Counted from the first letter of the stretch, positions 20,521 through 32,122 are shown. The stretch: DNA of 64,000 nucleotides from Siphonodentalium dalli (GCA_032622095.1 CP136065.1:62357094-62421093), one strand, 5' to 3'. Translations and numbers: made by a program. The notes: a model not told the origin generated them from the letters alone.

Positions 20521-21465
20521 GAGCCGATGAAAATGTGACGCAATTATCGCGTGATCTCATGGGATTTAACGTGACGCCACACAACTGGTCTGTGCATATC
20601 GAGTATAATATCAGACCTGTGATATCAGACCAGTCAGTCGGTCCGATATTACGTTGCGCCTGATTGGTGAGAGCGATATCGGAAGGGGTGACCCGACACC
20701 ACTGAATATGGCATGGTCACGTGGTAGAATTAATTGGCTGAGATTGAATTTAATTACTAGCTATGTAATAATAGGATTTATCAACCCTTGGAAGATGGAG
20801 CTGGAAATATAAACCTATTTACATATATGCATATAGCCTGCATGGTGAATGAGGGTACGTTCATACAAAGCCAATTTTGCACGGCATTTTTTGCAGGCAT
20901 TTTCTCGTAGAAAACCCTATGGTGTCAGAATATGAACGACAATATGTATATACAAATCATAGTTACCAAAGCTAACTACTTGAGCAGTAATATTTCGGTA
21001 GTTCACATATAGCGGTGATACTAACATATTGTATGATTAATTCTTGCGAGATAACTGCATGATATTTACAGGCAAATATCGATATCATCGCTACTAGTGG
21101 AACAACATATAGTTTGCACTTCTAATATAGTTAGCTGTGATGGAGATGCATTTTAAATGCATCTGTCTGTTCATATTCTGATACCATATTGTTTTCTATG
21201 AGAAAATGCCTGCAAATTATGCCGTGCAAACTTGCCAGATTATGAACGTACCATAAACTTATATATCTAGCCAACATGCTGTCAATTAAACAAATAGTAT
21301 AAATTTGTATAAGAGTCACACAACAACGAATTGGCACAGCCGATGTTGTTGAATAGTGTGACCATGAACTATTCAAATGAACTTAGTGACCAAGTCGTGA
21401 AATAACAGTTGTTAGATATATTGAAATAAGGACATAATATGTCGTTAAAAATTGTTTTATTTTAG

Positions 21466-21586
21466 ATCGTCAGGTGAAATTCTGATGGGTGCCATTACCT
21501 GGAAATTATACATCGAATATAGAAACTGATAACATCATACACAGTGAGTTATAGTCCGTGAATAACAAGAACAAACTGAAGGCACT
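21466..21586 (+). other. 5' untranslated start of the ZNF1 coding exon
   Basis: A clean acceptor (GTTTTATTTTAG at 21465) precedes a stretch that is also present before ZNF2 (acceptor at 41646) and ZNF3 (acceptor at 31107), each followed by the same GTGAAATTCTGATG..TACCTGG-type leader. This implies that each ZNF locus had at least one upstream non-coding exon, which I cannot locate. Confidence 0.7.
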
Positions 21587-22750
21587 ATGAAGGGTCAAGT
21601 TCAGCAAGATAAAGTGGGTTTTACTAACCAAGGGAGGGAATCCGATGTCTCAGAAAGTTTGAGATCACCATATGGCGTGACTGGAGAGAAACCACACCAG
21701 TGTGACGTGTGTCTTAAGAGATTCACTCAGCCAGGTGGTCTGAAAATACACATGAGGATCCATACGGGGAAGAAAAGCTATCAGTGTGATGTGTGTCTAA
21801 AGAGATTCGCTCGGTCATGTGATCTGAAAACACACACGAGGATTCACTCGGGGGAGAAATCTTATCAGTGTGACGTGTGTCCTAAGAGATTCGCTCAGTC
21901 AGGTGGTCTGACTCAACACATGAGGGTCCATACGGGAGAGAAACACTATCAATGTGATGTGTGTCTTAAAAGATTCGCTCAATCAGGTCATCTGACTGAA
22001 CACATGAGGATCCATACGGGAGAGAAAGAACATCAGTGCGATGTGTGTCTTAAGAGATTCGCTCAATCAGGTCATCTGACTCAACACATGATGGCCCACA
22101 CGGGAGAGAAACAATATCAGTGTGATGTGTGTCTTAAGAGATTCTCTCGGTCAGGTGGTCTGACTGAACACATGAGGATCCACACGGGAGAGAAACAATA
22201 TCAGTGTGATGTGTGTCTTAAGAGATTCTCTCGGTCAGGTGAACTGGCTCAACACATGAGGATCCATACGGGAGCAAAAAACTATCAGTGTGGTGTGTGT
22301 CTTAAGAGATTCGGTCGGTCGGGTTATTTGAACAAACATACGAGGATCCACACGGGAGAGAAACCTTATCAGTGCAACATTTGTCTTATGAGATTCACTC
22401 AGTCAGTTAATCTCGAAAGACACAGAAGGGCCCATACGGGGGAGAAACCCTATCAGTGTTATGTGTGTCTGCATAGATTCGCTCAGTCAGGTGATCTGAA
22501 AAAACACATGAGGATCCACTCTGGAGAGAAACCCCATCAGTGCGATGTGTGTCCGCAGAGATTCGCTCGGTCAGGTGATCTGAAAAAACACACGAGGATC
22601 CACTCTGGAGAGAAATCTTATCAATGTGACGTGTGTCTTAAGAAATTCGTTCAATCAGGTGGTCTGACTCGACACATGAGGATCCACACGGGAGAGAAAC
22701 CCTATCAGTGTGATGTGTCCGCAGAGATTCGCTCGGTCAGGTGTTCTTAA
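21587..22750 (+). CDS. ZNF1: C2H2 zinc-finger protein, 12 intact fingers
   Basis: The protein starts MKGQVQQDKVGFTNQG and has a 36-residue N-terminus with no KRAB, SCAN, BTB or ZAD domain. Twelve 28-residue C2H2 fingers follow, joined by TGEK-type linkers, with a strongly uniform framework (QCDVCLKRF..SG.L..H.RIH). DNA-contact positions vary between fingers, for example QSGDLKKH, RSGYLNKH, QSVNLERH and RSGELAQH. Expected role: sequence-specific nuclear DNA-binding protein. The start Met is shared with ZNF2. The frame ends at 22750 because two bases are missing at about 22711 (GATGTG-TCCGCAG against GATGTGTGTCCGCAG), after which more fingers continue out of frame. The 84-bp units are very alike, so unequal crossing-over is likely. 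Confidence 0.85.
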   Translation: MKGQVQQDKVGFTNQGRESDVSESLRSPYGVTGEKPHQCDVCLKRFTQPGGLKIHMRIHTGKKSYQCDVCLKRFARSCDLKTHTRIHSGEKSYQCDVCPKRFAQSGGLTQHMRVHTGEKHYQCDVCLKRFAQSGHLTEHMRIHTGEKEHQCDVCLKRFAQSGHLTQHMMAHTGEKQYQCDVCLKRFSRSGGLTEHMRIHTGEKQYQCDVCLKRFSRSGELAQHMRIHTGAKNYQCGVCLKRFGRSGYLNKHTRIHTGEKPYQCNICLMRFTQSVNLERHRRAHTGEKPYQCYVCLHRFAQSGDLKKHMRIHSGEKPHQCDVCPQRFARSGDLKKHTRIHSGEKSYQCDVCLKKFVQSGGLTRHMRIHTGEKPYQCDVSAEIRSVRCS

Positions 22751-23046
22751 AACAGACACGAGGATTCACTCGGGAGAGAAATCTCATCAGTGTGACGTGT
22801 GTCTTAAGAAATCCGCTCAGTCAGGTGGTCTGACTCAACACATGAGGGTCCAAACGGGAGAGAAAACCTGTCAGTGTGTGTGTCTCTTAAGAGATTCGCT
22901 GTATCTGGTAATTTGAAAATGCACAGCAGGATTCACACCGGAGAGAGACCTTATAAATGTGACGTGTGTCTTAAGAAATTCACCAGATCCGGTCATCTGA
23001 CTCAACACGCGAGGGTCCACACGGGAGAGAAACCTTATGAATATTA
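22711..23046 (+). pseudogene. ZNF1 3' fingers, frame-broken
   Basis: Four further finger units in two other frames. CPQRFARSGVLKTDTRIH has Asp for the first zinc His; a [13 protein letters not shown] unit ends RVQ, lacking the last His; then come [21 protein letters not shown] (frame changed again at about 22876) and [21 protein letters not shown]. It ends TGEKPYEY and stop at about 23046. Loss of zinc ligands as well as frame indicates real decay rather than only a sequencing error. Confidence 0.85.
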
Positions 23047-24365
23047 AATGTGGTGCATGTATCGATGTCTTGTGGTGTCTTGCCACAGTTTGAATCACAG
23101 ATGCTGGGCCCACTTTTGAGAGATCGATAGCGAATCCAGATATCAAATTTCAGTTCACCCTTCGCTGTGATATCTGTGTGTACGGACAGAAAATCTCTAT
23201 TGTCTCCAGTTGCTCTATTATATAATTTAATGATGGTCTTAGTAAATATCGCGCCGTACGCATTGTTTGACATATTTATATAAGAATATAGACATCGCTC
23301 ATATTAAGGGTGTGAAGACGATTAGTTGCCGATGATGCTATTATATACCAATTAGGTTAAATGACTGGTTTGACTAGACTGATTTGTGTGGCCATTCTTC
23401 AGCGGTAAAAACTACCAACGTCAAATTCGAACGCCTACACAACTAAAAGACACGCGGCAATTGACTAGTCTATGATTAACAATGTGTCAATGTGCACACG
23501 CACTTAGCTACTGATCTGCAGTCGTCGGGAACATACAATGCATGTATAAAGGACACAATAACTGACTGTCATGTCACGTATACGTCACATCGGACAGTGG
23601 ATCTTTAATGGTGTCACATCAGACAGTGAATCTTTAATGGTTTCACATCAGACAGTGGATCTTTAATGGTGTCACATCGGACAGTGGGTCTTTTATGCGA
23701 TAATTATTGCTGTCCCCCCAAAACTTCGAAATGAAATACAGTCAATTGAAATAAACACCCATCTTTGAAATGGAGATTGTTGGTCAAATATATATTATTT
23801 TATACAACACAATCAAAATTAAAAGCAAAAATGGTCTCGTAAAAAATGGTGGTGATTCCTGAATACATCTTTAATGCATATACGCATGTTATGCCTGGTA
23901 TTCATGACAAATAAATTCGGATTTCCTCTAAATCTTTCTGAAAATATTTTTTTTAATATTTCATGACACACCCTAACTAACTGACTGATATTATTATTAT
24001 CAGTTAGTAACAATGATTTCATTAACATTAATGGCACGTTCACATGTAGCTGCAAGAAAATGTCAGATATGCCCGTCTGACTAACATGACCAATGAAAAA
24101 TATAATTCGGGAATATATCCGAGGAAGACAGTGCACTGTTAGTTTATCGCCAGCCATGAGTTATATGTGTTCACATTGATTTGTGGTCATCGGTATCCTT
24201 CAAGAAAATGTCAGATATGGCCATGTGACTTACTTGACCAATGAAAAAATATGATACAGGAATACTTCCGATGGTGTCAGTGGGCTGGTATTTTATCGCC
24301 AATGGGTGATCTGTGTTCCCATTGATTTGTGGTCATTGGTATCCATTAAATAATCTCGGAGGGAT
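23047..24365. other. ZNF1 3' region
   Basis: No further gene recognised. It contains a 29-bp tandem repeat (TCACATCGGACAGTGGATCTTTAATGGTG, four units, 23584-23697) and a duplicated block of about 145 bp (AAATGTCAGATATG.., starting at about 24058 and 24204). A 112-codon minus-strand frame at 23819-24157 has no recognisable domain. Confidence 0.6.
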
Positions 24366-24765
24366 ATGATCCATTCTCAACGACTCGACCATTTCCGCTT
24401 CGCTAGGAAATAACCTCTTCCATAGATATAAACCATATTCGCGCAATGCTACAATACATGGATCTGGTGGTCAGGCAATGGCATTGACTCGATGACTCAT
24501 ACATGGTAATTGAGAATAATTTATTAACTATGGCTGTACCAAACTTGATCATACATTAAATACTGATACATACATGTAGTACTTAATAGCAATAAAGAGT
24601 TTAACATGCGAGTGCTTTCTCAGCAGACGTATTTCCCGCTAGTATGCAAACGATAAATCACGTGATAGTAATAGTCCGGCAGATATGGTGTCTATTTATG
24701 GAAGAGGTTATTTCCTAGCAAAGCGGAAATGACCGAGTCCCTGAGAATGGGATATGATCGTAACC
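24366..24765. mobile_element. TIR element, about 390 bp, with 8-bp target duplication
   Basis: Left CATTCTCAACGACTCGACCATTTCCGCTTCGC..AATAACCTCTTCCATA pairs with the complement of the right end at 24692-24757. ATATGATC flanks both sides. In the ZNF2 locus the same flank (ATATGATCGTAACCGTTC, 43408 on) has a single ATATGATC and no insert. An 8-bp duplication would fit the hAT superfamily. Confidence 0.7.
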
Positions 24766-25930
24766 GTTCATCCGCTCGGGTTATGATGCATCAATATTAT
24801 CGTCTGTTTCAACAACTGACTTCGTAAATGCATATTAGATGGGTTGTCATATCACTGAATTATCTTATTCCAGTATCACATTATTTTACTTTTATCATAG
24901 TATCTGATTAGGTTTCGCATCAAACCACAAGCTAAGCTTCAGATGCTAAGTGATAGCAGTATATCGCATTTTTATTCTGTAGATATAACACGCTCAATAA
25001 AGATGGCAACTCACCAGTTTTGAATGGGGAGTCCCGTACACATTTTCAGTGCAAAAGTTATATATGAAGCAGTTTTTGACACGAAGACATGCGTATAATT
25101 GAACAGTATGTCAGCTATGTAAATAATCAGTTTTCGCTTTATTTAATTTTGAGAAATTTTAATCAATGTAAAATTCATAAATAAAAGCAGGAACATGATA
25201 CATTACCAAGTGTATCCGTCAAGTGTATGAAGCACAAATTTGTTCAATATTCGATCAGGTCACACCCTGAATATTTGCGACTTATTCGCCCTGGAGATTT
25301 GCATGGAAATCCATATATAAAATTGGTGACTTGATCATCCACTTATAACAATCAGGTTGAAGGGACACAAGTCATTCGAAGTGAGTTCATGTGAAATAAG
25401 ATCATTTAAAAACAACTATATTAAACAACTATCACCAACAAGCTACATTATAAAATATATCGACGCTTCTAATTTTCGCTATTAATAATTCTCCAATAAC
25501 GAGGCTTCGCATTTCGAAAATGTGTTTAGGTGAATATTACTGTTACAGTGGATTACAGATGAATGTTCAAAAAGTCCAATAAGATACCGAAGTTGTCATT
25601 AAATATTGGAAAATAATATTCTGAAAATACTGTTTAGACTAAATTCTGTGTATATGTATATATACATGTATATTATAATTGACATTGCTTGCAAAATTTA
25701 TGTCTAATCGCTCGCAACCGGCAACTATTTTCACCATCGAAACGTAATTTCATTCACCTGGGCCATTTGTATGTGACATAGCAGTTTTCATACACGCACA
25801 TTCACTTTACCTTGACTCTGAAGTTTGTATATAAGACAATAGCTAAATTACCTTATCTTCTTCGTTTTATTATCTATGTAATCCATAACTGACTACCTCA
25901 TCCATAATATTTTATTATCCGCACGTACTA
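24755..25930. repeat. ZNF1 3' duplicon flank
   Basis: From GATCGTAACCGTTC to about 25400 this matches 43408-44064 after ZNF2 (same order, more than 85% alike by eye), and 25865-25930 matches 44545-44610. It shows that ZNF1 and ZNF2 were duplicated together with their 3' flank. Confidence 0.85.
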
Positions 25931-26233
25931 CTAAGGTACATGCTATCCGGATGCGTGCGACATATCATCAAACCACTACAATATAATGTACAGTTATGTA
26001 CATTGGATTAGAGATTAAAGCATATCAATTATCGCTGCAATTATCTTACTATATTTATTATATGCATCTATTTATATATACTTATACATATACCATAATG
26101 TTATGTTTATAATCATATATCTTGCATGTAAATAATGTACATATACTCTCCTATGATGGAGGTCAATAAACAATTATACTACGCGATTTTCGATCTTTGT
26201 TGATATCACTGTAACATTTCTATTTAAATGACA
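25931..26233. other. Unannotated AT-rich spacer
   Basis: Nothing recognised except a diverged partial copy (about 26178-26233) of the 386-bp unit that follows. Confidence 0.5.
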
Positions 26234-27010
26234 ATGGATTCAACTACGCGATTTGCGATCTTTGTTGAAAATAACTGTAAAATTTCTATTTAAATGACAA
26301 TGGATTCAGCAAGCGATATTTCGTTCCTGTGTATATTTCAGTAATTAAGATACAAATAACGGTTAACTATTTCTTCAATTTCTTTCTTGATGGTGATGTG
26401 TTTTTACAGACTTATTTTTTTTTATACATATTTACCCACTTGAAGGCATTGGATTGGGTCCCTTTAAGTCCGACACCGAACAGTTTATCGTTGACAGACG
26501 ACAGCGTTAGTCATCACTTGTTACATATGTATAAATATGAAAACGAAAATGCTCCTTTATTTCATATAGATAAGAAAAACTCATTAAAATTAAATTGATT
26601 GGTAACAAATTGTAGTGTTTTGGATTCAACTACGCGATTTGCGATCTTTGTTGAAAATAACTGTAAAATTTCTATTTAAATGACAATGGATTCAGCAAGC
26701 GATATTTCGTTCCTGTGTATATTTCAGTAATTAAGATACAAATAACGGTTAACTATTTCTTCAATTTCTTTCTTGATGGTGATGTGTTTTTACAGACTTA
26801 TTTTTTTTTATACATATTTACCCACTTGAAGGCATTGGATTGGGTCCCTTTAAGTCCGACACCGAACAGTTTATCGTTGACAGACGACAGCGTTAGTCAT
26901 CACTTGTTACATATGTATAAATATGAAAACGAAAATGCTCCTTTATTTCATATAGATAAGAAAAACTCATTAAAATTAAATTGATTGGTAACAAATTGTA
27001 GTGTTTTGGA
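26234..27010. repeat. Perfect tandem duplication of a 386-bp unit
   Basis: 26234-26619 and 26620-27005 read the same with no difference I can find. A diverged partial unit precedes them, and another diverged copy, with the following about 100 bp, is at 57559-57945. The 89-codon frame (26329 and 26715) is disrupted in the 57.6-kb copy and is not called as a gene. Confidence 0.93.
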
Positions 27011-27194
27011 TCTCTTTTTATTGTTTTAAATTCTAACCCATGGTACTTTTTACCTCTCAGAAGAAGTCCATGTGAGTAGCTACTAATCACAGAACAAGAG
27101 TCAATATTCTAAAACTTTCACAGACGTGAAATTTACACGATGGTAATATGTCGAGTACTGCAGTCCGCAATAACATACACCCTGCATGTACTTT

Positions 27195-28135
27195 CTTATT
27201 GTGGAATTATTATTAGGTTTACTGTATCTTCGCACAATATCATTACAAGAGGCCTGAGCTTATAAACCACTGACTTCCATGGTTACCCTCTTGTAATATA
27301 CATGCATAGAAGTTTTATAGTACTGATCCCTGGTGAGTAAAGCATTGTACTCCTGACAGGTTAAATATTCTACTCCCGACAGGTAAAACATTCCTTCTCT
27401 ATCACCTCTAGATCGTATCTCTCTTTCTGAATTGGCTATTTATCCTATTCTCCATATTGTTTTATATTTATTTTCTATGCAATTAATTCCACAATACATC
27501 GGTAATTGAACGATGTATAATGTGTATATAACGCCTTGAATTTACTATTCTTTACAGTCGGGGCAGTTGGTTTTATAATGGCTTACAACTACTCACTGGT
27601 CTCGCCTGTTGAATTGGACCGATCGCGCACATGCGATTAATGCTATAAATTATTGGTGTGACCATGTAAAATACATGGATTTTACATACAGAAATTACAC
27701 ACAAGTGTGTATCCACCCTTATTGTGGAATTATTATTAGGATTATGGCATCTTCGCACAATATCATTACAAGCGGCCTGAGCTTATAAACCACTGATTTT
27801 CATGATTACCCTCTTGTAACATACATGCATAGCAGTTTTATAGTATACTGATCCCTAGTGAGTAAAGCATTGTACTCCCGACAGGTAAAATATTCTACTC
27901 CCGACAGGTAAAAAACATTGTATTCCCGACAGCTAAAATATTCTACTCCCGACAGGCAAAACATTCCTTCTCTATCACCTCTTTTGATTGTATCTCTCTT
28001 TCTGAATTGGCTATTTATCCTATTCTCCATATTGTTTTATATTTATTTTCGATCCAATTAATTCCATAATGCATTGAACGATGTATGCCATATCCATAAG
28101 GTCTATATATACGCCTTGAATTTCCTATCCCATTC
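27195..28135. repeat. Local direct duplication, about 400-bp arms
   Basis: 27195-27545 and 27717-28125 are similar (TTATTGTGGAATTATTATTAGG.. to ..TTGTTTTATATTTATTTTC). Each arm has its own micro-array of ACTCCCGACAGGTAAAATATT-like 20-bp units, with two to three units in the first and four to five in the second. About 170 bp of single-copy DNA separates the arms. Confidence 0.88.
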
Positions 28136-28282
28136 AGTCGAGTTTTGATCAAAATTCGACTATTGATACGACGAGGGACGGTTGGTTGGCGGGCAAATTT
28201 GAGAAATATTATGTACGTTATATTCGATCAAACATCAAGCAATTCCATCCATATTTGGTATATGAATATTTCACAACAATTT

Positions 28283-29435
28283 TATGACCGATACAAGGGG
28301 GGGGGGGGGGTATCCACAATTCTTTTACGAACACTAGGCGGGTGGGTTGGTGGTTCAGCAGCCCAGCTTACACAATTTTTCCTGGCCCCGTCATTTTTTC
28401 CTGGAGCAATTTTTCTTCAACATAATGGGACAAACGGATTTAAGAACTGTGCTATGGTGTAATAGGTATGTACTTAACTCTTGTTATGGGGTTTGAGTTC
28501 ACCATAAGTTAATAATGACGGGTGACACCAACGGGTAATAAAAAGTTCAGCTTGTTAAATGTTTTCATCAAGGATCTATCAATGAACATTGCCATGGAAA
28601 CGCTCAGATTTAAATAGTTAAATGTAAATACTTCAAATAATAACAGACTATTCAAAAAACCATAAGAAAATAAAACAAAGGTGTTAAAATAAACGTTCAC
28701 CGATTTAAACGATATTCGGTATATGGGTGTAGGATCTTCACTAGATGGGAGCTGTCAAATGTCAACGATTTTCGAAGAAAAACATGGCCGCTAGACAACC
28801 ATTTTGGAATTTTCTCTTTGCATCACTAAATTATTTATCACGCCATACAGAGCTGATTCCTCATCTGATCATCACCAAACTTCATGTGGATCGTCAGTGT
28901 GACCTACCAATTGGTGCCAACCATTTTGTCCCGAATTATGTAAAAACCATGGCTTCCAGCGGCCATCTTGAATTTTCCTCTTTGTCTGACTAAATTATTT
29001 AGCACACCTTACAGGTCACATTTCTCATCCAATCATCACCAAACTTCATATGGATCTTCGAGGTGATCGCTACATAGGAGCCTCCCACCCCCAAATCTGT
29101 TTAAAACAAACATGGCAACCAGCAGCCATCTTGGATTTCAAATGTCAAACCATCAGTACACCTTACAGCCCACATTTATTGGAGAATTGTTTTGAAACTT
29201 GACGGTCTTGTTGGTAAATAAAAAGTAGGAATGCTTCTATAATCATGATACGGAAATAGATCGGTTAAAATCAGGAAAACTGAGTAAATTAGTCATTTGA
29301 AGCAGTTTGGAGGGGGTGGGTCCCTATCCCAGAATCGGAACAAATTTAAATTAGTGGGTGGTGATTACCCAAAGGGCGGATTTTTTTTTGCGCCTATTTA
29401 CCGGAATTTTGTCCTGACCCCCCCCCCCCTCTGAC
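28283..29435. repeat. Dispersed repeat R1, copy 2
   Basis: Partner of 815-2012 in the same orientation, again starting next to poly-G (28297-28308) and ending in GGGTGG..GCGCCTA; followed by a poly-C run at 29418-29430. Confidence 0.8.
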
Positions 29436-29599
29436 CGGTAGTGCGAAAACAAACGTCAACCGATTCCATTCATATTGGGTATATGGGTCATTCATAATAT
29501 CTTGATTCAGTTCAAAAAACATATTTGTCCGATTTGTTTTATTTACCTGAGTTATGGCCCTTGGTTCTGAGAATGTTGAAGGTTCTTTAATTAGTTCGT

Positions 29600-30340
29600 T
29601 CATTTTTAATTATTCTCGGTTGAACATATTCACTTTTGTGTGAAAAACAACTCTACCACAACCATATTTGATGCGCAACCCTTGTTTATTATTATCATTA
29701 TTTATATTGGTATATCGCACATATATGGTCGTGTTTGTTGTGTACGTATTTTATATCTCACATGCACACTACCTTGTTTGTATTTCAGCTATACTGACAT
29801 GTAGCACTCATGCGGACGTGCTGGAATATGTATAGATTGTAAGATGTGTATATGCATACACCTATTTTATACACATATCACGTGGAAAAATTACATATAT
29901 GACAACAGAATGATCGGCCGTTTTACTATCCTATATCCTTTGTTGACTTATAGATAGCCGAGGGGTAACTCTCGGTTACCAGCTGATCCTTCATACTAGT
30001 ATTTTCCTGCTAGTCCGGTGGGTCGGTGTGGTGCTATCCACCCAGTAAGAGATTACTAGGTCTGACATCCCCTTTGCCATAATGGCATAAACCATAAAAC
30101 ATTTGTAATTATTCTCGGTCGAACATATTCACTTTTGTGTGAAAAACAACTCTACCACAACCATATTTGATGCGCAACCCTTGTTTATTATTACCATTCT
30201 TTATATTGGTATATCGCATGTATGTGGTCGTGTTTGTTGTGTACGTATTTTATATCTCACATGCATACCACCTTGTTTGTATTTCAGCTATACTGACATG
30301 TAGCACTCATGCGGACGTGTTGGAATTTGTATTGACGTTA
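29600..30340. repeat. Local direct duplication, about 230-bp arms
   Basis: 29602-29830 and 30097-30332 (TAATTATTCTCGGT.GAACATATTC.. to ..CATGCGGACGTG.TGGAAT) are about 95% alike by eye, separated by about 265 bp. Part of the spacer (about 29950-30080) is GC-richer with short inverted words (GGTAACTCTCGGTTACC) and may be an inserted SINE-like piece; that is a guess. Confidence 0.88.
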
Positions 30341-30744
30341 TTGTTATGTGTAAAATAAGTTGTAAGCAATGAACTAATCTTGTAATTTACGTTGAACTAA
30401 TTCATAATTTCACAACCATGACGTGGCTTCATCTGTCTGATCCCAACTAAAAGAAAGACGCTAACTAACTTATTGTATAAATAATACATATAATAACATA
30501 CACTATTAATTTAACTGGCTAAAACTGCTGACTGAATTTTGCTCCCGGTTAAAAGCTAATGACCACAACATCAATGCATTTCTTATACACATCACAGTGA
30601 CTCATACATGCATGTGACTTAAATATTCAGTTTAATATACTTGCTCTACGATTGTATTTCAGTAAATCTTGTATAAATATTGCCAGCACACAACTCAATT
30701 CGTTCATATTAATTAAATAAAGTGACTCTCTTTGGTAAAATCAT

Positions 30745-30905
30745 CTCGTTTATTTATCACTGATTTGTTTATTTATCGGTGATTTGTTTATTTACGGTGA
30801 TTTGTTTATTATCGGTGATTTGTTTATTTATCGGTGATTTGTTTAGTTATCGGTGATTTGTTTATTTAATCGGTGATTTGTTTATTTATCGCTGATTTGT
30901 TTGTG
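30745..30905. repeat. Minisatellite, unit about 19-20 bp
   Basis: Eight units of TATCGGTGATTTGTTTATT, about 200 bp upstream of the ZNF3 exon acceptor. Confidence 0.93.
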
Positions 30906-31257
30906 ACGAGCGAAGGACTGTTTGTTTATATTTTGCGTAGTTCACAAGTCGTGCTTTACGAAATTATACAGCCGATGTTGTTAACTGTATAGCTTAATTA
31001 TAATTTATTCAAATTGGTGTAGTGGCCTAGTTGTGAAATCTTAGTGTGTATTAGTTCTGTATAATGAAATAAGGAAGTAATATGTCTTTAAAATTGTTCT
31101 ATTTTAGATAATACCGTGATATCCTGATGCGAGTCAGTACCTGGATATGATGCCTCTAATATAGATACTTATAACATCATACACGGGGAGATATACATGC
31201 AGTAAATAACCAGAGAAAACCGCAGGCACTTTCGAGACTCAAGTTCAGCAAGATAAA

Positions 31258-31386
31258 ATGTCGTGTACTAAGCAAGAGAGGGAATACGATGCCCCTGATA
31301 TATTGATATCAACAGATGGCGTGGATTTGGAAACTGAATCGAAGAATTCACAACACGAAGGAGGACTTTCTGATTTGTTTTATTGA
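31258..31386 (+). pseudogene. ZNF3 N-terminal remnant in the ancestral frame
   Basis: The homologous position of the ZNF1/ZNF2 start codon is TTC here, so the family start is lost. A Met arises further in at 31258 (MSCTKQEREYDAPD), in the frame homologous to DKVGFTNQGRESDV of ZNF1, but this frame stops at 31384-31386 before any finger. Confidence 0.6.
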
Positions 31387-32122
31387 TAAAATGAGCTGTT
31401 TGATGAATAATACAGGAGACCTACTCTGTGATGCAGATAATACGAAGGGTATACGAGGCCAGACAATGCAGCCCCAATTTGAGTGTCAGGGACGTAGACA
31501 GCGACATGATTCGGGTGTGAGTCCTGATAAATTCACTGAATCTGGCGATCTTACCCGGCACATGGGACGTAGAGAGCGACATGATTCGGGTGTGAGTCCT
31601 GATAAATTCACTGAATCTGGCGATCTTACCCGGCACATGGGACGTAGACAGCGACATGATTCGGGTGTGAGTCCTGATAAATTCACCGAATCTGGCGATC
31701 TTACTCGCCATATGGGAATTATCGCAGGAAAGCAGCAGTATCAGTGTAATGTGTGTTCAAAGGAATTCATCCATTCTTTCTATTTCAAAGTACACATGAT
31801 GGTACATACGGGAGAAAAACCACATCAGTGTAACGTGTGTCTTAAGAGATTCGCTCGGTCATATCACCTGACTCAACACACGAGGATCCATACAGGAGAA
31901 AAACCGTATCAGTGTGACGTGTGTCTTAAGAGATTCGCTCAGCCATACGCACTGACAGGACACATGAGGGTCCATACGGGAGAGAAACCATATCAGTGTG
32001 ACGTGTGTCTTAAGAGATTCACTAGCTCCGGTGATCTGAAAAAACACACGAGGTTCCACACGGGAGAGAAATCTTATCAGGTCATCCATGACAACAACGA
32101 ACTGAATTTCCACCACATATGA
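31316..32122 (+). CDS. ZNF3: short C2H2 protein with a pseudo-finger array
   Basis: A 268-codon frame. After about 58 residues of unclear status there are three tandem 25-residue units (HDSGVSPDKFTESGDLTRHM) and then four canonical C2H2 fingers (CNVCSKEF..., [51 protein letters not shown]) with TGEK linkers. The protein ends in VIHDNNELNFHHI instead of another finger. The start is uncertain: Met at 31316 or 31391 is possible, and the family start Met is mutated. It is related to ZNF1/ZNF2 by the same upstream acceptor (31107). It may be a functional short ZNF or a degenerating one. Confidence 0.6.
   Translation: MAWIWKLNRRIHNTKEDFLICFIDKMSCLMNNTGDLLCDADNTKGIRGQTMQPQFECQGRRQRHDSGVSPDKFTESGDLTRHMGRRERHDSGVSPDKFTESGDLTRHMGRRQRHDSGVSPDKFTESGDLTRHMGIIAGKQQYQCNVCSKEFIHSFYFKVHMMVHTGEKPHQCNVCLKRFARSYHLTQHTRIHTGEKPYQCDVCLKRFAQPYALTGHMRVHTGEKPYQCDVCLKRFTSSGDLKKHTRFHTGEKSYQVIHDNNELNFHHI
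31488..31712 (+). repeat. 75-bp tandem repeat coding for Cys-less fingers
   Basis: Three units of 75 bp, almost identical, starting GGACGTAGA(C/G)AGCGACATG. Aligned to a C2H2 finger (QCDVCLKRF against DSGVSPDKF), both Cys are Ser and the terminal zinc His is lost, while the helix text ESGDLTRH is kept. Unit length is 25 instead of 28 residues. Confidence 0.9.

Larger units (their letters stand above)
15951..21465. repeat. Duplicon D: flank shared by all ZNF loci
   Basis: Starts about 150 bp after the AGA stop and runs to the ZNF1 exon. Blocks of it recur in the same order at 32.4-41.8 kb (duplicon A, before ZNF2), 53.97-57.56 kb (B) and 62.1-64 kb (C). Landmarks are CGACCACA..CCCCGAAG at 16.04 kb, AAATGAAATGGGCGTGTGTG at 17.05 kb, TTCATCTTTTCG-type text at 18.07 kb, GTGATATC words at 19.87 kb and CAACCCTTGGAAG at 20.78 kb. 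D is the copy next to an intact AGA end and is the most diverged from the others. Confidence 0.85.

Noticed and set aside
26329-26984. Two identical 89-codon frames
   Set aside because: Part of the perfect 386-bp tandem duplication; the diverged copy at 57.6 kb has indels that break the frame, so it is not conserved as protein.
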